Source of the DNA: Polaromonas sp. P2-4
GTDB lineage: Bacteria; Pseudomonadota; Gammaproteobacteria; Burkholderiales; Burkholderiaceae_C
Length of the DNA stretch: 64,000 nucleotides
Assembly: GCA_024703855.1 (NCBI GenBank)
Contig: CP087965.1
Location: 5,262,001 to 5,326,000, forward strand
Direction: 5' to 3'
The notes beneath the pieces are model-generated. The model worked only from the letters and a program-made list of their open reading frames with translations. It did not search any database and was not told where the DNA came from. Numbering within the stretch: position 1 is the first letter of the stretch; each line of letters starts with the position of its first letter. Below are positions 58,601 to 64,000 of the stretch, piece after piece. A program made the position numbers and the translations under genes.

Positions 58601-58865
58601 TGTCAGCGGCCACAGCAGCAGCCTTGGCGACAGCGTTCGCCTCGCTGGCCACCGCGACAGTCTTGCTGGCCAACGCACTGGTTTCGCTGTTAGCCGCATT
58701 CGTAGCGGAGGTGGCGGCCTGGCCCTGCTTGGTGTTCACATCCTCCTGCAGCTCATTGGCCTGGGTCACAAAATCGGGAAGCGCCGTCAGCAGCGCATCG
58801 GCGCGCTCGGCAAAGTTGGCCGGATCTTGCCGGCTGGGGGGTGTGGGGAGTACGTCGATAGGCAT
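55644..58865 (-). CDS. phage tail fibre / receptor-binding protein with LamG-like domain
   Basis: 1073 residues, intact. Residues 30-125 are an Ala/Ser-rich heptad stalk (TSATNAANSETSALASKTVA). A middle region has NGTFDTDTAGWTTGANSAIA, typical of a carbohydrate-binding module, and a LamG/concanavalin-like domain around residues 690-860 (WSADLDFGTGDWSASAWVNY, AYLKLGTDATGKLTATAHDG). The C-terminus has repeated Thr/Gly-rich beta segments. It should determine host-surface binding. Confidence 0.85.
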   Translation of the reverse strand: MPIDVLPTPPSRQDPANFAERADALLTALPDFVTQANELQEDVNTKQGQAATSATNAANSETSALASKTVAVASEANAVAKAAAVAADKDAATAAKDTALAQAGLAAAAAASAASVLQQDLSAVASAALHRSPNAITAMCLYDTSRDSDGGAWTERMQHTSWYGEALNGAWRSQIGGAALSNAETTARAISGAATGDYFQYTGDGKFYKLNAGAGTTEVFRGNKAKFPRLAAVVAEASNVTIYDLTEAGRPMWMRFVSGGNYRYLQSMLSTMVITPALSMREGLLVLGIGDGLLIVDMVKETSTVLDGVYRFFNRKPLALRNDNSIVSVQQLTGFPVIANRVVNAVAMAVLPDAPVDVATGLLVPTIAVATSGGVSVIKQDGTVANLTATPTLNVSFDGRGNVVFQVGENKKNYRKSAPPYTSYTSYAGGPFAFAGGLSTLDHAAMARHTGKKLTLSPVFGSQGVALIRDNDRVSAATLGAVITNTYNTGHMVGDIRRALLASTVVESITASGELVTNGTFDTDTAGWTTGANSAIAATGGQLVITRDGTGTGIAYADTQIAAVVGKTYQVTADFIKGSAVSAVFFVGTGANSGVYLTSPTRTTSGPFSFTFVATTTTPHITPNISTGANLTGAFDNISIKECVADRSHKAAGATIYGTLTKTAVAAAAQLVAYSGWSSANYLQEPWSADLDFGTGDWSASAWVNYSTAVASVIAERSAATGAYLKLGTDATGKLTATAHDGTTTQTVTTTAAYNTGAWLKARANYSAGRLAINVNGIEVASVNGAPLLTLSNTAAVLTIGNSRALDALFPGSICLLEPGATVPTPEQSRWMYEQEKQMFRDGAQVTLPASTAVLDLTYDEAQDKWVALQAGYESSWTGLVRTASAAVSAGSFTKVDAKNGVKLLARSTTSPGVDVTIPAYGLREELVKRGERAAALSKPLTPFEFDTASFTATTTNGSDQLTSVASVVGTPYIGMGISGTGIPAGTTIKGINGATYTLSANATATGATVAMGQTDFTLSAGYTAKAVTAAGALKREGATKDFTRLFDGFRETLRFGITPGSAAWVQIHATKE

Positions 58866-59752
58866 CAGGTGAGTCCTTCAATTTCAATGCTGCAAAGTGA
58901 TTGGGAGGGGTTGGGAACGACGATGTTGAAATCCCGGAAGAATCCGAACACCGTCAAGGGCTCGTAGCCAGGTACATCGGTGCCGATGTAGACGCAAGGG
59001 GTGGCGCGCAGCGAGCGCAGCACGCGGTGTACTTTGTTGATTTGCCCATTGGCAAACGACACGTCCGCAGCCATGCGATTGGCGAAGTCGCGCACATCAA
59101 GCGTGGTCGCGCCGCTTGCGCTGATGTCTTTGCGGCTGTAGTCGAGGATGCCGATGCTGACGCCGTAGTTGGTGCCGCCCAGGTCGTAAAACGTCCCGAC
59201 TGCAAAGTGCCCGCACTTGACGGTGCCGGGGCCGCTGATGGTTGCCGTAATGTGCGCGTCGCCATAGGGCGGCAGGTCTGTCAGCACCACCTCGCCCATC
59301 TGCACCGAGGGCTCGAAAAAATACTGGTACCAGTCGGCAATGATGGTGCCGTCCAGCGAGATGGATTTGGTGTACACCACTGGCCCGGCCAGGCCGTTGC
59401 GCACAGTCACGTCGAGCGTGGCGCCCTCCAGGCCAAACAGGGACAGGCTGTTGGCATAGCCTGGCTTGACGACCACGGTGAGCGGGCTGGCCAGCGCAGT
59501 TTGCGTGCTGATTTTTCCGTCGAACATGGCCCAGCGGTTGGTGGGCCCGGGCGTTGCCCAGTACAGGGGCGCGCTGCCCGGCGTATTGCCGACGTTGGGG
59601 GTCTGCACGCACTCCCAGATCTTGTGCCCATAAATGACGCGCACGCCCACCGCATAGTCGGTGCCGGCGTCCCAGGCGGCATAGTCGGTCTCGGGCGCAG
59701 TGCTGCTTACCAGCTCCACGTCGGTGATGATGATGGGCTTGACGACCTTCAT
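58865..59752 (-). CDS. phage tail-tip/baseplate-like protein with chitin-binding-like module
   Basis: 295 residues. Residues 25-75 (YAAWDAGTDYAVGVRVIYGH, KIWECVQTPNVGN) resemble the aromatic CBM5/12 chitin-binding-type fold seen in many tail proteins. A beta-rich rest ends FGFFRDFNIVVPNPSQSLCS. The start overlaps the tape-measure stop as ATGA and its stop is next to the tail-fibre start. Confidence 0.7.
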   Translation of the reverse strand: MKVVKPIIITDVELVSSTAPETDYAAWDAGTDYAVGVRVIYGHKIWECVQTPNVGNTPGSAPLYWATPGPTNRWAMFDGKISTQTALASPLTVVVKPGYANSLSLFGLEGATLDVTVRNGLAGPVVYTKSISLDGTIIADWYQYFFEPSVQMGEVVLTDLPPYGDAHITATISGPGTVKCGHFAVGTFYDLGGTNYGVSIGILDYSRKDISASGATTLDVRDFANRMAADVSFANGQINKVHRVLRSLRATPCVYIGTDVPGYEPLTVFGFFRDFNIVVPNPSQSLCSIEIEGLT

Positions 59753-62700
59753 GCAATCACCGTCACAGCCAGGGCACCGTTGCCCGTACCGATTGCACGA
59801 TCCAAAATGCGCGTGGTTTTGTTGGTGTTGACCGCTGTGGCGCGGGCTTCGTTGCGCAAGTTGGAAACCTCTTGCGTCAAGCGCTCCACCAACGCCTCCA
59901 GGCGTGCCGTGCTGCCACCGCCGCTGCCGCCGCCCCTCAGCATCGAGTGAGTCTGGCTGGCATTGAAGATGCGCGATGGCCCGGTGGCCTCCAGCTCGGG
60001 GCCGTTTTCGCCAACGATGCGCAGGCCGCCCGCATGGTAGCCGCCACTGGCAAAGGCCGGCACGGTCTGACCGGTCACGGCGGCAATCACGGCACGCAGG
60101 CCGGCCGCGGTTTTCTCGCTGCCGGCGGCCACGGCATCGGCAATGATTTTTTCGGCCGACTTGCTCGAGGCATCCAGCGCGGCCAGCGTGGCGTCGATCT
60201 GGCCCAGCATGGACAGGCTATCGGCGGCGTAGTTGGTCGGCGTCAGCGCGTCCAGCCGGGCCGCGATGGCTTCGGCGCGGGCCAGCATGGTGGCCTCAAG
60301 GGCCGCGTACTGGGGCGTGCCGCCGTAAATCTCACGGCCTTTTTCAAGCAAGGGGTTGAGCAGGCTGTTCAGCTTGTCGCCATACCCGGCCAAGGTCTCG
60401 CCGCTGGTTGACAACGCCATGGCATAGGCGGTATTGAATTGCGTGCCCAGGCTTTCGTACTGCTGCTGCGGCGTCATCTGGGCATACCGGTAGTCGGCCA
60501 CCGTGCCGCGCAGCCCGGCCGCGCTGGTGCTCATCAGGTCAGCCAACGCCTTTTGTGCCTCGTAGTACCGCACGGTTTCTTCGCGCAATTTGCTCAGTTT
60601 GCCGACCGACTTGCTGGCGTCGATTGAGAAATCCTGAATTGCTGCGGTGTAGGCCGTCAACGCATTTTTTGCATTGGCCACGGCCCAGGGCAGATGCGAG
60701 CCCAGCCACTCGCTGGCCTGCGCTGCTGTGGCGTTCACGTAGGCCTGGGCTTCGTTCAGCCGGGCAGTTTGGGTGTTGATGACGGCGTCCAGAGGCGCGA
60801 CCTGCTGGGCGGTGAAGTCTTTGGCCCACTGGATGGACGCGGCAGTGAGGCCGGAATTGGACAGGTAGTCGGTGAGCCAGTTGGTGTGGAAGCTCTTGTC
60901 TGCCTGCGCTTGCGCAATCGCCGGGTTGGCCGTCTGCTGGACGCCTGCGAGGTTGGCCTGGGCGCCTTGGGCCAGGGCCTGCACCGAAGCCACGGTGCTG
61001 TCCACATAGGCCAGATGCCGGTTGGCTTCCGTCAGCCAGGCGTTGCTGGGCAGTGCCGTGTTGATACCGCCTATCTGCCGCTCGATCGCTGCTTTGCCCA
61101 TCACGGTGGGGTTGACGATCTGCAGGGCCGCATCGCGCACGGCAATGCGCTCGGTGCTGATGCTGTCGATGACGCCGGCAATGCGCGCCGCCAGGTTGTC
61201 AAACACCAGGCCGATGGTGGCCACGAAGGTGTCAGTGTCCACACCGGCCAGCGCCTGGCCCAGACCCACAAAATCAATCCGCGTCCGGTCGGCGGACAGG
61301 CGCAGCGCCGCAATCTGGCCGTCGAGCAGGGCCGCAGAGGTTTGGGCGTCCGTCAGTTCCGCCGTCAGCGCTTGCGTGTTGCCGCCAAAGCCCAGCAGGC
61401 CAGAGCTGGCGTCGAGGAACAACGTGGAGATGTAGCCGGCCGCCGCGCCGGTCTGCCCGAGCGTGCCCGTCAGGCCGTCCAGCTTGAGCCTGGACACGTC
61501 CAGCGCCGGCACCAGGGCACCGCCCGCCGTGAAGCTGGCCAGCAGCTTGGTGGCGGTTTCCTGCGCCAGCTTCGACACTGCGGCGGCGGCATCGTCCGAC
61601 TTGGCCGCCATCGCCGCCAGCGCGTCGGTGGTGGCGGCAAACTCGGGCGCAATCGACAGCAACGTGGTGTAAGTGGCGCGGCCCGCTTCGGTGCTCAGGT
61701 CCAGCGCCTCAACCATGAGGCGCAACTCATCTTTCGTGCGTGGCATTTCGGCGTTGACGGCCCGTAGCGCCCGCCCCATGTCTTTTGGCTCTGAGCCAGC
61801 CGTTCGGTCTCGGTGAAGTACAGCTCGTAATAAGACTTCAGCGAGCCGGTCATGCCCTCCAGGCCGCCCGCCAGCGTGATCAGGCTGGCGCTGGCGTCAA
61901 AGCTCAGGTTCTTCAGGTTCTCGAACGGCAATGCGTTCAAGGCGGTCTGGAAGTCCAGCACGCCCTGGACCTGCGCCTCCAGCTGCGCGAGCACGGCCGC
62001 GGCCTGTTCGCCGGTCAGGCTGTTGGCGTCAATGCCTCTCAGCTGGTCGGCGATCAGCTTGGGCAGATCCGTGGCCGCCTGCAGCGCCTGGATCTTGAGC
62101 TGGTCCAGCTCGCGCAAGAACTCCGAATAAGCAACTTCGGCCGTCTTGCTGCCCCGATTGTTCTCGTGAAAGTTGCGGTCGCCAAACCAGTTGCCGCCGT
62201 CCAGCGTACCGGTGGCAAACGAAAAGCCCTTGCCTTTTTCGCTCGATTCGTAGGCCGCTTCCATGCCGCTGATGCGCTGCTTGCTGCCCAGCGTTTTCAA
62301 CGTGGCGTTGATGTAGCCGGCGGTGGTGGTCAGCACGGCGCGCTCATGCCCGTCGGCCGAATCCATGTGCGTGGGGCCTTGCTGGTATTGCGCACCACCG
62401 GTCTGGTCGTAGGTGTAGCGCCCGCCAAAGCGGCTATCGCCCTTACCCCATAGGGTGGTGACGACCTTGTATGCCACCAGTGCCGCCGCGAGGTAGGGCA
62501 CGGCCGCCGCGATGGACGATCCGATGCCGGCCAGCGAGGCCGTTGCGGCCGTGGCCGTGCCTGCTGCTTCTGCCGCCGCTACGGCCGCTGCAGCTGCGGA
62601 CGAAGCCGATCCGGTAATGGCCGTGCCGATGGCTGCATTACCGGCCGCCGTACCAAACAAGGTAGAGACGCCGCTGCCCAGCATGCCCGCGTAGCCAGTG

Positions 62701-64000
62701 GATGCCAGGGTGGACAGGCTGTTGAGGCTTGACAGGTTGGACAGCCCACCCAGCAAGCCGCCGCCACTTTGCCCCGCATTGGCCGTGCCGCTCAGGCCCA
62801 TCGCACCGGTAACCCCGCCCATCACGCCTTGCACGCTCAGCTTCAAAACGGTGGTTTTAAAGGCGTTTTTGATGCTGTCCCACAGCGCGTCGAAAAATCC
62901 TTTGCCCGATTCAAAGGCGCGGAACAGGCTGTCGGTCAGTGACTGATTGATCTGCTCAGCAGTTCTGTCCCACTCGCGCGCAGCATCTTGCGCCGCCTTC
63001 TTTCCAGCGTCCAGCGTGCCCTTGGCATCGGTCGCCTTGGCCAGGCGCTGGCGAGCAGCAATCTCCGCGTCGATCTGCGCAATGCGCTCTTCTGAGCCTT
63101 CAAATTGCAGCAGGGCAGCGCGCTTTTCTTCAAGCCTGGCAATGGTCAGCGCTGCAATGGCTTCGTGGCTTTTGCCATACATCGCCACTTCATCTTCCAT
63201 CTTCAGGGCCTGTTCCTCGATCTTGAGGATCTCGGCCTGGCGTGAGACGGTTTCGCGGTCCCGGGCTTTCGCCATGGCTTCGGTCGCCTTCGCCGCGTCG
63301 TCCATCAGCTGCTTGGCCATCGGCTGCCTGGCAATCAGTTGCTCCACCAGTTCGATGTACTGCGCCTCGCTGATGTTGCCCTTGGCCCGTACCGCCTGCA
63401 GGCGGGTCAGCTGCTGCTGGTAGTCGGCATTCACGCCCGAAAGAGTGGCCAGCAGGGCGGCTTCCTTCTCCAGCTCGCGCGCCGCCGACTTGTCGACCCG
63501 GCCCGGTTTGTCGGCCCCCTTGGCCCGTTCCACGGCAATGCGTTTTTCAATTTCAAGCTCAGTGGCGCCGGCCGCAGCGCCCTCGGAGCGAATGCGGGCA
63601 ATCGCCTGTTCACTCTTTTCCCGCTTGCTCAGGTACTTGTCGCCATCCTGCATCCAGGCAATCTTTGCCTTCTCGCTGGCTGCTTGCTCGGCTTGTGACT
63701 GCGCTGCACGGTTGCCCAGCTTGACGGTCTCCTGCGCCAGCGTCAGGTTCTGTTTAGCGGCATCGAGCTTGCGCTGAATGTCCGGGGTTGCGCTGCCGCC
63801 CTTGGCCAGCAAGGTCTCCAGATTGGCCACCGTGCTCTTGGCCGCTTCCAGCGCCTGCTCAGGCCCTGTTTGGCGGCCCAGGCCCAACATTTGATCCCAG
63901 GTCCATTTGGCGACCCCCCCAGGCTGCGCCAGACTTTCTCCAGCGTTCCCAGGTTGCCCTCGATCTGCGCCGTGCGCGTTTTGTGCGCATCGGCGTAGGC
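59749..64000 (-). CDS. phage tail tape-measure protein, start beyond the window, two frameshifts
   Basis: More than 1400 residues, mostly long helices (for example EKSTVANLETLLAKGG-like and AQAEQAASEKAKIAWMQDGD stretches) with hydrophobic spans in the middle (YLAAALVAYKVVTTLW) and a C-terminal EATGPSRIFNASQTHSMLRG block common in tape-measure proteins. It sets tail length. One missing base near 61783 joins SQKDMGRALRAVNAEMPRTK; another lies in a run of seven C near 63914-63920 (SLGGVAKWTWDQ restored). Confidence 0.85.

Larger units (their letters stand above)
36107..64000. mobile_element. prophage, left part (continues past the window)
   Basis: A block of nearly uninterrupted left-pointing genes from the tRNA-Asn end: serine and tyrosine recombinases, replication origin and primase-helicase, a chain of small early genes, CII-like and ribbon-helix-helix regulators, SRAP peptidase, lysis genes (endolysin, holin, Rz/Rz1) and tail genes with tape measure and tail fibre. 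The tape-measure protein indicates a long-tailed phage; no sheath gene is seen, which favours a siphophage. Head and packaging genes must lie further right. Confidence 0.92.

Overview
The window looks like a betaproteobacterial chromosome of the family Comamonadaceae (Polaromonas/Rhodoferax-like). The evidence is high GC, the gene order ECF sigma factor - ilvB - ilvN - ilvC - pssA - leuA, nadE next to glnB, a K+-independent H+-pyrophosphatase beside a soluble one, Aat/Bpt N-degron transferases, and short dispersed repeats of a type I associate with this family. Single-base insertions and deletions interrupt roughly half of the conserved genes, including essential ones (nadE, ilvC, both leuA genes, hppA, dgkA). 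Many lie in homopolymers and two pairs compensate each other. I treat them mainly as sequence errors, annotate each gene over its full repaired span, and state the approximate break positions.

Region 1 (1-6.4 kb) holds the end of a YjfP-like esterase and a left-pointing catabolic operon: RraA-like aldolase, NTF2-like protein, alpha-ketoglutarate semialdehyde dehydrogenase, Dabb protein and aldose 1-epimerase. It is divergent from an IclR regulator fused to an SMP-30 lactonase-like domain whose metal ligands look lost, which suggests a sugar-acid pathway with a lactonase-derived sensor. Region 2 (6.5-23.7 kb) is housekeeping and accessory: hppA, ppa, copper-storage protein, lipase, wax-ester synthase, small membrane proteins, PEBP protein, DUF482 acyltransferase, nadE, glnB, LOG, dgkA, RDD, DUF3106, DUF3619 and an ECF sigma factor. 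The last four are arranged like a sigma/anti-sigma/periplasmic-sensor system.

Region 3 (23.8-36.1 kb) is branched-chain amino acid synthesis (ilvBNC, a leucine-codon attenuator, two tandem and different leuA genes), phosphatidylserine synthase, a PBP7-type endopeptidase, an IclR regulator, bpt-aat and tRNA-Asn(GTT).

Region 4 (36.1 kb to the right edge) is the left part of a prophage integrated at the 3' end of tRNA-Asn. It starts with a large serine recombinase that reads antisense into the tRNA, then a tyrosine recombinase, an iteron-bearing putative replication origin, a CHC2/TOPRIM primase-helicase, a long chain of small early genes joined by ATGA overlaps, a second tyrosine recombinase, a CII-like regulator and two divergent ribbon-helix-helix regulators sharing palindromic operators. 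After these come an SRAP peptidase, unknown cargo genes, a lysis cassette (GH19 endolysin, holin, Rz with nested Rz1) and siphophage-type tail genes (tail fibre, tail-tip protein, tape measure). The prophage continues beyond the window.

Most unusual are a family of about 45-bp palindromic repeats found inside coding regions in frame, a 163-bp inverted-repeat segment between the DUF482 gene and nadE, a 272-bp MITE-like element, the IclR-SMP30 fusion and the iteron origin.
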